Both the position numbers and the translations under genes were made by a program. Shown piece by piece: positions 36,801-48,800 of a stretch of 64,000 bases of DNA. The notes below the pieces were generated by a model. The model saw only the letters and a list, made by a program, of their open reading frames with translations. It did not search any database and had not been told where the DNA came from. This DNA is from Nereocystis luetkeana (lineage: Eukaryota > Sar > Phaeophyceae > Laminariales > Laminariaceae). The stretch lies in the NCBI GenBank assembly GCA_031213475.1, contig JARUPZ010000019.1, positions 829,001 to 893,000 on the forward strand, read 5' to 3'. Within the stretch, counting starts at the first letter, position 1. Each line of letters starts with the position of its first letter.

Positions 36801-39800
36801 ACTCTACACGGGAGGGCGGGACCCTTCCCCTCACCCCCCCCCTCCTCCCCTTGCACAATGTGGGCGTGAAGCCAAATCTTGTGGAGACAGTGAACAACGT
36901 AGCGCACCCATTAGGCATAGTACGTATACACCGAATTGAGAGGGTGTCGACACATTGTGTGTGTTTTTGTTGCTGCAATGTTCAACGCCTCCACAAGGAT
37001 TTTTTCACATCCACATTGTGCAAGGGGGTGGGTGGGTGTCCCAGCCACCGGTGCAGCAACCGTCTACGCGTGTGAGCCAACGCGTCTGTGCAGCCAGATA
37101 CGACTGACCACGTATAATAGACTACGAGCAGTACGAGCACGGAGCAGTCCGATTGAAAAACAGATCATGCCGCGCCCCGTGCCGGACCCCCCCCTCCTAC
37201 CACGTACAAACCCCTCCCTACCCCCCCCGCCCGATCATCGCCTCATCACCTCCAAGTCGAGGGCAGACTCCTTGTCCGGGCCCATGGTGTCCTTCACCAA
37301 CGAGGCTACCACCTCCTCCAGGCTGGCCAGCTCGCCCGCCTCGCTCCCGTTGACAAGGCTCACCAAGTTCCTGGCGACGATCTGGGCGCCGAGGCCCTCG
37401 CGGGAACCGTCATCGCTGTCCCTCATAGCCGGCTGAACAAAAACCTGTTTTTTTCGTATACATATGGTATGTATACACACATAGAGGATTTTCGAGAAAA
37501 TAGTGCAGGCGTTTTCGGCCGGTACCCCGGGGTTGGGTGGATGGCGGAGGTGTGAGTGTGTGCGCGTGCGTGCGCACGACCCCGAGAGTCGGTGGAAGCG
37601 GTCGGAGTCAAAGCGGCGGCGGGTAGGGAAATGGACGGAGGGAGTGATGGGCGGAGGGATAGGGGAGGGAAGGGGGAGGGAGGCAGTGGCGGGGCGGGGG
37701 GGGGGGCAGGGGGTAAGGCGTGTGAGCGGCGGCGGCAGAACGACAAAAAGAGGCCATCAGGAGGCCGACAGCAAGCAGTACAGGCGCCACGTTGCGTAGG
37801 CAAGCTATTAAAAGCAAACAACCTAGTCGCCACTGCCGCCACTTTTCATAATCTGAACGGCACATGACAAAAAAGGGGGTACGCCTTGCCCCGCCCCCCC
37901 CCCCCCCGAAAACAATATTCGACGGATAGAGGGGAACTCCCTGTTTTTCGTCGGCAGCAAGATTATAGACACGCAGGCAGTCATCAACTTCAAGCCAACG
38001 GCCCAGCACGATGTGTGCGCTTCAGATAACCCCCTCCCACAGACCCAAAAAGAGTTTGTACGACACGTAGGCCTGCAAGGCAGTGCACAGGACATATATG
38101 CATATATATATAATATATACCAGGTATACTATATAACAGGTACGTACATATGTCCAGGATAGAGAAAACCAAATAATCAAAATGAAAACAGGTGCACACG
38201 GCAAGCGCCACCGACAGCTGTATCGGACAATTGGAACGGGCCCGTGAAACGGAGACAAGCAACGGGAAGGGTGGGGTGAACGGGAAAACGTGACCAGGAC
38301 ACGCGCAACAGGTGGCTGCAAGAAAGGAAGGGAGGAAGGAAGCAATCTCCACTGCACCTGCCCCTCTCGGGGGTCAGGTCAGGTCGGGTCAACGTGCCCA
38401 AGCGCCGGTAGCAACAGCAGCCTGTGCTGATGTTGCAACGGGAGCTATGGGTTAAATTGACCCACGACACGAAACTGGAACGTGGAAGTATGGTGTGAGC
38501 TTAAGCTTTATTTTTACCAATTCGCCGAAGGATACAAAAAAAAGGAAGCAATTACCTTGACGAAGGCCTGCTTGATCTCGCTCTCGATCGTTTCCTCGGT
38601 GCGCCAGATAAGCGTCAGCGACTTCTTGATCGCCTCGATCGCGCCGGGCAGTTTGAAGTGGCACGCCTGCCTCAAATCGATTAGACAGGCAACAGCAACA
38701 ACAACAACAACACGCGCCTCAGACTGATTAGAAAAGACGAACAACGAAGCAACATGCCTCGAACAGACCCATGATAGAGATAGACATCAAAACACTCACA
38801 GGCGAGCGCTGCACAGAAAGACCCGTTGGGCGTCAGTGATGCCACGCCCCTTCTACGGCCGTTACCGCTCCTCCTCCACGTGATAGAGAGAGACAGACAG
38901 CGCTGCTGAAAGCTGTATATTGCATTCTCCGCTAGCGATAAGGCCGTTTCCTATGTGGTTCGATTTTTGAACTTCAGATTTTGACCCGATCGCATTTTCA
39001 GATGTGAACTTGGCAAATCGAAACAGTCTTCCTATGCGGAAAAATCAGATTTATTGTGTGTGTAGAGATTCGAGCAAACGCCGAGGCCAACTGCTGTTTT
39101 TTTGGTTTGGCGCCGCGAAGAGATGCGCTGGGTTCCCTGCCCTGCGCGTAGGACCCAAGCGTCCGAGCTAAGGCTGACTGCCTCTGGTTGGGCGGCGAAG
39201 AGACGTAGCGGGTGCGCTAGAGCCAACCTGTCTTGGTATTTTGTGTTCCATTTTGTGACTGACTGTTGCTGCTGCTGTACAGCAGAGTAGTCCACGAGTA
39301 CTCGTGCGTATCCACGAATAGGTGCGTGCCGAGTGCGCTTCTCTTGGTCTTTAGGCCCGAGCCTGCCCCAGGCGACTGTAGTCTGGCCACGGAGGGACGT
39401 GCCGCCCGCCACCGGAGCGTCGGGCGCGAAGCAACGTCGCTAAACAGCTATGTTTCCATCCAACTCATCGATCGTTCTGCTGCTGCTGTTTGCTGTCGTG
39501 GATAACATCTTGCAATTTAGAGAGCATACCATTTTTCGATTTGAAAATCTGATGACCCAGGTCGTCGGATTTTGGGCCAAAACCGAACGACTTGGGTCAT
39601 CGGATTCGCAAATCGAAATTTTTCCGGTCGGATTTTGCATATTTGGACTGTATAAGCAGGGTCATTCATAGTTGAGATCGAAAAAGTCAAATCTGAAGCT
39701 CGAAATCGACAGCATAGGAAACAGCCTAACATACGAAGTCAAGTCAAAGGCCGGTCCGCTGTGGCATGATGCATCTTCGCTGGTTAATTCCAGCGGGGCA

Positions 39801-42800
39801 ATCGGCGAGGACAGCCGCTAGAATTGAGCGAACGACCATTGCCCCGACCAAGGCCAGAGGCAAAATAAAAAGCAAAAATAAAATAACGGTAAAAGCGACA
39901 CAACGAACGGTACAACACAAAATCAGAAGGAGAAGAAAAAGTCCAGGAAAAAAGAAAAATGAACAACAAAGGAAACCAAACTACATCAACAGAAGGAAGA
40001 AAAAAACAGCATTGGCACAGCTGAAAAGACAGGTAAGATGCAAAAGCCTATCGAAGCTCATCAACAACCCTTCGAACGAAAAACGTCGAAAGGTGAAATG
40101 TCAACGTAGGTAGAAACGCACCGCGACCACGAAGCGAAAGGCCTCCATCACGTCGCTGGTCCTCGTGCTCCCACTTTGTTTTTGGCAAAAAGGCAGATAT
40201 TAGAGAAAATGCTGTCGGGGCTCATCAAAAACTCGGACGAAAAAACATCGAAACGTGGAAACATCAGCATAGGCATAGGAACGCACCGTGACGAAGAAGC
40301 GGAGGGCCTCCACCACGTCGCTGGTCGTGGCGCTCCCGAGCATCCCCTCCAGCCTCACCCGTGCCACCCCGAGCTCCTTGATAAACAGTACCGCCGCCCT
40401 CAGGTGATCACATTGCGCCTCTTTCATCACGCGCTCAGTCGCGGCCTCGGTCGACTGAAACATAATAGGACAACAGACGCCGGATATCGGGTATCGGACA
40501 TTACATATCGGACATCGGACACATATCGGGCATCGGACACCGGGATATCCGATATTGGGAATTGAATATCGGATTATCCGAGATCGGGAATCGAATGTAG
40601 GGCAACTGGACCAGTGTTGGCTTGGGCCGTTCCTCCTCCCCCCCCCCCCAATAAACCGCCTCTCGGTTGATTGAAATAAAATACGGCATCTAATATCGGA
40701 CGAACGAACCCGCGTTTTTTTGGGGGGGCCTGTTATGCCTCGCGCCTTCTTCCACAACTGCGGCACAACTTTTGAGCACAAACTACGTACTTGAAACTAG
40801 AATAGTGCGCATCTTTCGCAAGTAAAAAAAAAAGCAGAACCCCCCTGAAAAACAGGGAATACATAGGTACGTATAAATGACAAACGAACAAAAAAAAATA
40901 AAAAAAAACGTTCACCGCCTCACCTTGCTGCTGTCACCCGCGAATCCGTCGTTCTCGTCCGGCCCCCCCACCTCCGTCTCCTTCCCCTCTTCCCCCTCCC
41001 CACTTCCATCGAGCCCGGTCCCTCCTCCTTCATCGCCCCCCCTCGACTCTCCACCCGTGTCCTCGCCACCCTCTCCGTCGGAGCCAGAACCAGAGTCCTC
41101 GTCGCTCTCGCCCTTACGTTCACCGTCATCTGGAATGGGAGGGGGGAGGTTTTAGTGAGCATAGGGGATGGGGGACAGGGTGTGTGAAAAAAATGGGCGG
41201 AAATGATGGATGGGGGGTGGGGGATGGGGGATGGGGAGGGGGGTACTCATTTGTTGCTTGCCATAGCCATTTGACCATTGACCACGCATTCCTTTCGAGA
41301 CGGAGGATGGATGGGCGGGTGGGGGGTCGTACTCATTAGTTGCTACCATTGACCACGCATCCCTCGAGACGGAGCATGGGGGGTTGGTGGGGGGGGGGTG
41401 TACTCGATATCATGCATGGCCGTCGCCGTATGATCATCCTCGTAGACCCTCGCATCCCGACAGACAGTGCCGGGACGGAGCACGTCGGGTTTCAACCGAA
41501 GAGGCAGACATTGCTTGCACCAAGCGCAAAGCGCCGTGAGGTGTTCGGCGAGTCGCATTAAGCGTGAACTGCATCCTACTAAAAGCACCGCTTGTGAGGC
41601 GGGCTTGCATATGGAAACGGTGGATGAAGAATGGGGGATGCGGGGGGTCGCACATGAGGGATGTCGGGTGGGGAATGGTGGGTGGGTATGATGGAGCTGT
41701 CAGTCAGCACGACCAAAATCACGAGCTACTGTAGTTATTAGTCAGACTGTCAATAGCAGATACTGGTAGTCGTTTCCCGGAGGCGCCGACTCTCCGACTT
41801 ACTGGGTTTCCATGCTTGTAGGAAGGATTGTTGAATGAAGGTTGCACTTTTTCGTTTCTAGGCGGGGGAGGGGGGCTCGGCTGATTTGGCTGGCTTCTGA
41901 TTCAAGTTGGCAAGTCGGTTGGCCATCACCTGGCTTTGTTTGCCGACTTGCTAGCAGCGAGCTAAATCAGCCAAGGGGGCGAACGGCACCCATCAATTAC
42001 CAGGTAGTTATTGCTCGGTAAAGGGCAACTAGCGACTAGTCATAAGTCGTGAAATCCTACCGCCTCGCAGCTCTAGCGATGGGGGTTATACAATGATGGA
42101 TGGCGGGAGGAGGACGGGGGGGTGAGGCGAGACAGACGAGACAGCAAGGAAGTGACGCGGAAGGGATCGCTTGGCTCGCGGTGACATCTTGCCTCTGTGC
42201 CCATCATTTCGCCCCCATTGTTTTCAAAAACACATCCCACAACATCCAAAATAAGGGGCCGACTGGCAATCATTCCAATCGTGTAAAAGCTACTATTAAT
42301 AGAGGCAACACACCACCCACCCCCATCGGTTCCTCCCTCATACACGCACCTCCAAAACAAAAACCATACCAAGCATTTTCAAGCCCCGCGACGCTAAAAA
42401 CGGGAACCGTATATCGTACCAGGTATGTACGAAGCACGATACAACACCACTGGGGTCGCGAGTAGGGTACGCCTTGGCTCGACGTCACGGTTACTTATTA
42501 CAGTTGGCTGGCGAAGCAAGCCAGCCAACTGCGGCATATACTCACCAGGGACCAGTTTACACATGAATACCAATATTTTAGTGGGGGAAAAAAACACACG
42601 CCGACCAAAGACGCGCCAGTCAGACCCAAAGACAGACGCAGAACTCCGCAATTTTACAGCATGCAACGGATCGCATAAAACCTACCAGGTACCAGACAAC
42701 TACCAAAGAAATAGTCGGTAGACTATACTCACCCAACTCACAGCCTTACGCACAAAAACGTTCGTCAATATAAGGATCGTTTCACGATGACTTTGAATAC

Positions 42801-45800
42801 TAAACGTTCCGTACATTCCCGCCCAAGAGTGGTAAGTGCCAAGTCAGTTACCTGGCTTACTTCGCCACCCAACTATTACGGGGGGCCATAGTTAACAGGA
42901 CCTATGATACACATAAAAACCTATATGTTTCACCATTTTTACTAACAATATTTGGTCCTGTCAACTATGGTCCCCCGTAATAATATAACACGTAGCCGTG
43001 AAGTCGAGCCAGGGCATGCCTTACTGACGGCCCTAGTGGCTAGGTATCATGCTCTTTATGAAAATATCACATATGGAAAAAAACGGAATGAGCACCCAAA
43101 TGTTGGAGGTACCTCTATTAGGAATAGGAACGGTGCTCCGTCTCGAAAGGGATGCGTGGTCAATCGTCAAATTACTAAGGCAAGCAGAAAATGAAGTACG
43201 CGGCGCTTCACGCTTGTTGCAAGCAATGCCTGCCTGGTCAGTAGAAATCCGACGTGCCCCGTGTCGTCATTGTCGGGATGCGAGGGTCTCTATGATTAAA
43301 CGACTACAGCCATGCATGACATGCGTACTCCCCCACCCCCCCTCCCTCGCGACGCCCTCGCTCTCGCCGCTCTCACCGTCAGACCCCTGAGCCTCGCCTT
43401 CCTCGCTTCCGGCGACGCCTCCTTCATGGCCCGAGGGGGCGGGAGGGGACGTGGGACCCATGACGCGTAGCTCGGCCTCGGCCTGGGCGCACCTTCTCTC
43501 GTTCACGTCCAGGTCCAGCGTGAGGTCGTATGGGTTGTACTCGAGAAGGATGGCCAGGAGCTAAACGCGTACGCACGCACGCACGCACGCACGCAACGTA
43601 CACGCCGATGGAGCGAACAAAACAAGAGTGGGTTAGGATAGAGTAGTATAGGAAAAGCAATAAGAAGGGTTAGGTGTGTTAGGATAAGGTGGGCCACGCC
43701 ATTGTAGTGGGTGAGGGTCCTGTCGGGTACGGTCGGGCAGGGTCGGATCGGCTAGATCAGGCTACGTAGGGCAGAGTAGGGCAGGGTGGGGTGGAGCAGA
43801 CTAGGAAAGAGTAGGGTAGGGTACGGTAGGTCAAGCGACCGTTGCCTTGACCCATCGGACACGAAAACGCAAGCAACGCGAGCAAGACAACGAACACCTG
43901 GTGCGTCACTGACCGAAAAAACACACCGCACAAATAAAAATAACACCCGGTCACCCGTTGAGGTTCGAATAACGATACTGCACGTCGCACGAACAAGCGG
44001 AAACCCAAGCGCCCCAAGGCATGCCGGATGAACAAAACGAAACCCGGGACGTCTCCTCCCCATCCCCCCCTACCCCCCCCTATTATATATAGGTTGGGCT
44101 TGCGTCGGTTGGCAACGACACTGTAAAACATGCCGCTCATGACGTGAGCTAGACAACCAGGGTACCGTTTTTTTTTTTTCGGCGGTCACCCACAGCTGGT
44201 AATCGAGTTATATCATTTGTGCGAGTTAAGGCACCTTTACTCTGCACAAGTGGGAATGATCGTATCACGTAGTGTTCAAGGTAAGTCACCCAAGAGCCAG
44301 CTACACAATACTCCCATTGCTGTCTCTGGAAATGCCTACACCGGAAATTAAACTAACCCATTGAAGCTGTCATCCACATGCAAGTCCGCCTCACAGACGG
44401 TTCTTAGTAGGACGCAGCTCACCCTTCATGCGACGACTCGCCGAACACCTCACGGCGCTTCGCGCGTGGTGCAAGCAACGTCTGCCTGGTCGGTGAGAAC
44501 CCGACACGCTCCGTCCCGGCATTGCAGGGATGCGAGCGTCTATGGTCATACGACTACGGCCATGCATTAGATCGAGTATATCTCTCCTATCGAGTACACC
44601 CTCCTCTATCCCCTGACACACCTTCGCCGCATCTTTCCTGACCAGGGAGCTCTGATCACGCAGGCGGTCCACACCGAGCTTAGCGGCCACGAGGAAGTGC
44701 ATGCGTGGGAGGGCTCCACGCTTGGCGATCGAGCCCCACGACCGAAGCACCGCATTGCTTTGGTTCAGTCCAATCCAACCAAGTTCAGTCCAAATAATCA
44801 CGTGCGGTAGAAAGTCGAGGGGGAGGGGAGGGGGGGGAAGGAGAGGTGGGGGGGGGAAGGGGAGGAGAGGCGGGCCGGGGGTCAAGGGGGGGAAATTATA
44901 TCAAGCGGGGGGGTGCAAGCGAGATGTCCGGCGCACAGGACAGCATCCCATAAAGATGGACACGGTGGCCTAGTCAGGCTGCCAAAAAACCACACCAAGA
45001 AGAAAGGAAGACAAAAGTCCCCCACTCCAGCAAAACCTCGCGTTCGGATGTCCGCCACCCAAGCACGTTAAACATAAAACAAAGCTACTTTATATCGCCA
45101 GACAGCAAACAGCAAGCCAGCAGCAGAAGCAAAAGCAACTGCAGGACAGGAAAAAACAGGAACAGGACACACAACCCGCTCACCGAACGAAGGGTGAGAC
45201 GTCCATAGCGCGCTCGACCAGGTGGTTGAAGTGGGTTCTGCGGTTGCTGCTGTTCATGCGGGCTCGCCGAGGGTCTAGCTGTACCTGCACCTGCGCCGGC
45301 TTTGACCGTCGCAACGAAACGACAACCGGTGGAGGGGGCGACCAACAGTTAGGGTGTAGCCGTCGCGGGCCAACCTCCAGCATCAAGTCAGTAGACTGAA
45401 AAATATAACACGACACGACACAGCATCACAACACAGCACCGGGCAGCGCAACCAAGCCGCACCAAACCCGACCCAACACAGTACAGGTCTTGTCGCGACG
45501 TCAGACCCGTGCAACAGAGCAAAAGACAAAAATATCACCAACAGGCGATCGCGTCTCGCAGCCAGCTTTCCCCGAGCTCGTCGCTACCGCCTCCCCTCAC
45601 TGTGCACCGAACGAAAAGAAAATCGGTGGAACAACCTTCCCCCCCCTCCCCCTCGGATGAGATGCGTGGTCAATGGTCAAATGACTAAGGCAAGGCAAGC
45701 AAGAAAATAGTACGCCCCCCCCCCCTCGAAGCAACGTGCCCCCAATAGCCGGTAGCGCCGGGCGACATGTTGCCAAAGCAGAAGCAGCAGCAGCAGCAGC

Positions 45801-48800
45801 AGGGCTCTCTTGAAACAGCCGCGGGGGAAAGCGAGCATCACAAACGCCTTATTCTTCCACCGAAATGCAGATTTTGTTTTCTCTCCATCCTCATTTTTTT
45901 ATTTTATATTGTTTTCAATTTTTTGATCCAACAGGCCGGTGGCACTAGAACATAATAACCACGGCACCCACATGAACCCACTACAATTAATAAGCCCCCC
46001 CCTCCCCCTTTTCCCCTGTTCATACGACTACGGCCATGCATGATATCGAGTACACCCCCCTCCCTCCTCGCCCCCCCTTTTCTCCTACCCAACCCCGCCC
46101 CAACACTGCACAAAACGCCTCCATTCGTGCCATACCTGGTTCTGCCCTTCCCCCCCGCTTCCGTCAGGTGCATTCCCAGAGGCACCCCCGCCCTCTCCTC
46201 CCGCCGCGGCCGCCGCCTCCACCTGGTCTTCGTGGGCAGCGAGGAGCACCTCTGTCAGGCTTATCACAACGGCCTGGCGGATCTGGTAAGGGCTGCTGCT
46301 CAGGTGGGGGAGCAGCACGCTCTCGTGGGCGTAGACGGTCCCGGGCAGGAGCACCACCAGGATGCGTAGGAACTCCGAGATGTTCACCACGGGGGCGGAC
46401 ACGGCGGCGTTTTTGCTTTTCCGGTTGCGCGATGAAATAGTAGAGAGAGAAAACAAACACAGAAAAAAAGAGGAAACAAAACACAAAAAAAAGGCAAAGG
46501 AACAAGAGGGCAAAGGCAAGGTAAGGCAAGGCCGGGCGGCAAAAGACACGGAGACAATAATAAGCGAGACGGCAAAAAAGCGAATACACAAAAAAAAGAC
46601 AGGCAACATACAGAAAAAAAGGCAAACGATAAGAGGGCGAAGGCAAAGGCAAGGCAAGGCGAGGCTAGGCGGCAAAGACAAGGAGACAATAAAATATGAG
46701 ATGGCAAAAGAGAACTTACGCTACGACCATTCAGGCTGGAATAAAATACTCATTTTCATATGTATATCAGAGCAAAAACGGCGGATCATATTGCCGGGCA
46801 GAGAGTGGTACACAGGAGACCGGTCTTTTCGGGCGCGTCAAGGCGTCTATTGACCTTACCCTTTTAGCGCAAAACCGCAATCCCGTTTTGGGGACAAACC
46901 AGATATTGTCCCAGCGATTTGTCCCCAAAACGGGCCTCTGCATTCCTAAAAGGGTCAACATACCAGTTGTTCTGAAGGGGATGGGTCAATCAAGGGGCGA
47001 AAGACCGCTTTTTCCTACTGCTGTAAGCAAGTTTACAGAGGAGGGGGTGGGGGAGGGGGGTGTACTCGATAAAGAGAGATGTACTCGATCTCATGCATGG
47101 CCGTAGTCGTATGACCATAGAACCTCACATCCCTACAATGCCGGGACGGAGCATGTCGGGTTTTCACCGACCAGGCAGGCATTGCTTGCACCAAGCGCGA
47201 AGCGCCGTGAGGTGTCTGGCGATTCGCATGAAGGGTGAGCTGCATCCTACTAAGAACCGCTTGTGAGGCGGACTTGCATATGGATGACAGCATCCATGAG
47301 TTGATTTAATTTCCGGTGTAGGCACGTCCAGAGACAGCAATGGGAGTAGTATGTAACTGCCTCTTGGCTGCTTTACCATGGACACTACGTGATACGATCA
47401 ATTCTCACTTGTGCGGAGTAAAGGTTGTTCACCTCCCAAAAACGATCTGACTCGACAACCAGCTGTGACAGACCAAGAACAGAAAAAAAGCGGTAACCTG
47501 GTTGTCTAGCTCACGTAGTGAGCGGCATGTTTTACGGTTTCGATACCAACCGACGCCAACCCAACCTATATATAGGTACGGGGGGACAGAGGAGGGGGGG
47601 GGAGGCGATGATTTATACCTGGTAGAACCTCAAAAAGGAGGTACTTTCCCACAAGCCAATGGGCAGATAGATATATCCCAGGCCGTTGCCCCCATTCCCC
47701 CATTATCTCTCGCCTAGCCCAACAAAGATGGAGAACACAATACCCTGCCCGACCCCCCTCCCTTTCTCTTCGCCCTTTCTCTTAACCCGCCCTATCTCCC
47801 CTTCGTCCAGGAAATGTAGGGATGCGAGGGTCTACGGTCATACGACCACGGTCATGTATGATCATGAGTCCCTTCCCCCTTCCAGCCTTCAACTCCGCAC
47901 AAGGGGAATGCTCGTATCACGTCCCTGGTAGTATGTACCCGGTACTGGTATATGGTAAGGCACTCACGAGGCAGGTACATACAGTATTAATAGTATACCC
48001 ATTGCTGTATCTGGAAGTGGCCTCACCATGAAAACAAAACCAATCCATCCATTGCAAGTCCGCTTCACAAGCTGTCCTTAGTAGGATGCAGCTCGCCTTC
48101 CATGCGACTTGCTCAACACCTCACAGCGCTTCGCGCTTGGTGCAAGCAGTGTCTGCCTAGTCAATGAAAACCCGACATACCTCGTCCCGGCATTGTAGGG
48201 ATGCGAGGGTCTATGGTCATACGACTCCGGCCATGCACGACACGAGCACCCCCACTCCCCCCCCCCCAAGGAAAGCAAAAAGCAGGTACCCCTCCCCCTG
48301 CCCCCCTGGTCATACCACTACGGCCATACATAATATCACAATATCGAGTACACCCCCACCGCCCCCTCCGCTCCGCCTCTCTCCCTCCACTGCACAGTCA
48401 GCCAACCAGCCAGCCAAAATACACACACCTGTTCTCGGGCATCTGCATGCGGCCGATCTCCCGCACGAGCTCCGCCCCGAGCCGAGCGTCCCCGTGCCTG
48501 TCCACCAGGTGCCGGCACAGCTTCGCCACAAACTCAGCAAGGTGCTTGTGCTCCTTCTCCCTATTCTCCCTCACCAGCGAAAACACCGCGGCCGAAATCT
48601 CCGTCTCCATGCCGTGGGCGACGTGAAACGGCTCCGAGATAAGCTGCATCGCCAGCGAGCCCTGCCACGCGCTCTTCACAGTCTCGGGCAGCTCCAGCAT
48701 CTTGCACGCCAGGCGCACGAACAGGCTCATGAAGCACCGGTCCGGCACCCCCTGCTGCCACAGCCTGGAGGGCTCGGCGGTGAGGGCAAGGCGCATGCTC

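Larger units (their letters stand above)
29785..46415 (-). other. NCAPD2: Condensin D2 exons 4-16: central HEAT region with acidic linker
   Basis: Exon 4 begins the HEAT scaffold (NISEFLRILVVLLP, SPYQIRQAVVISLTEVL). Exon 6 contains RLRDQSSLVRKDAAK, matching the RLEDKS..VRK helix of yeast and animal orthologues. Exon 7 starts LLAILLEYNPYDLTLDLD. Exon 8 is a Glu/Asp/Gly/Ser-rich low-complexity linker (69 codons), a position where orthologues also have an acidic spacer. Exon 9 has TTSDVVEALRFFVT, close to the conserved TASDVLEAIEFFVT. Exon 13 needs the distal acceptor at 34368 (not the one at 34295) to keep phase, which adds CDPATVGRSKEVGLIL. Exon 14 carries LARLCFVLGHLALKLLVYAE. Confidence 0.85.

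Noticed and set aside
44391-45100. Extension of condensin exon 6 into the longer open frame on its 5' side
   Set aside because: The acceptor at 44757 gives the only phase that joins exon 5 (ending with 2 nt) to exon 6; the longer frame covers poly-C intron sequence.
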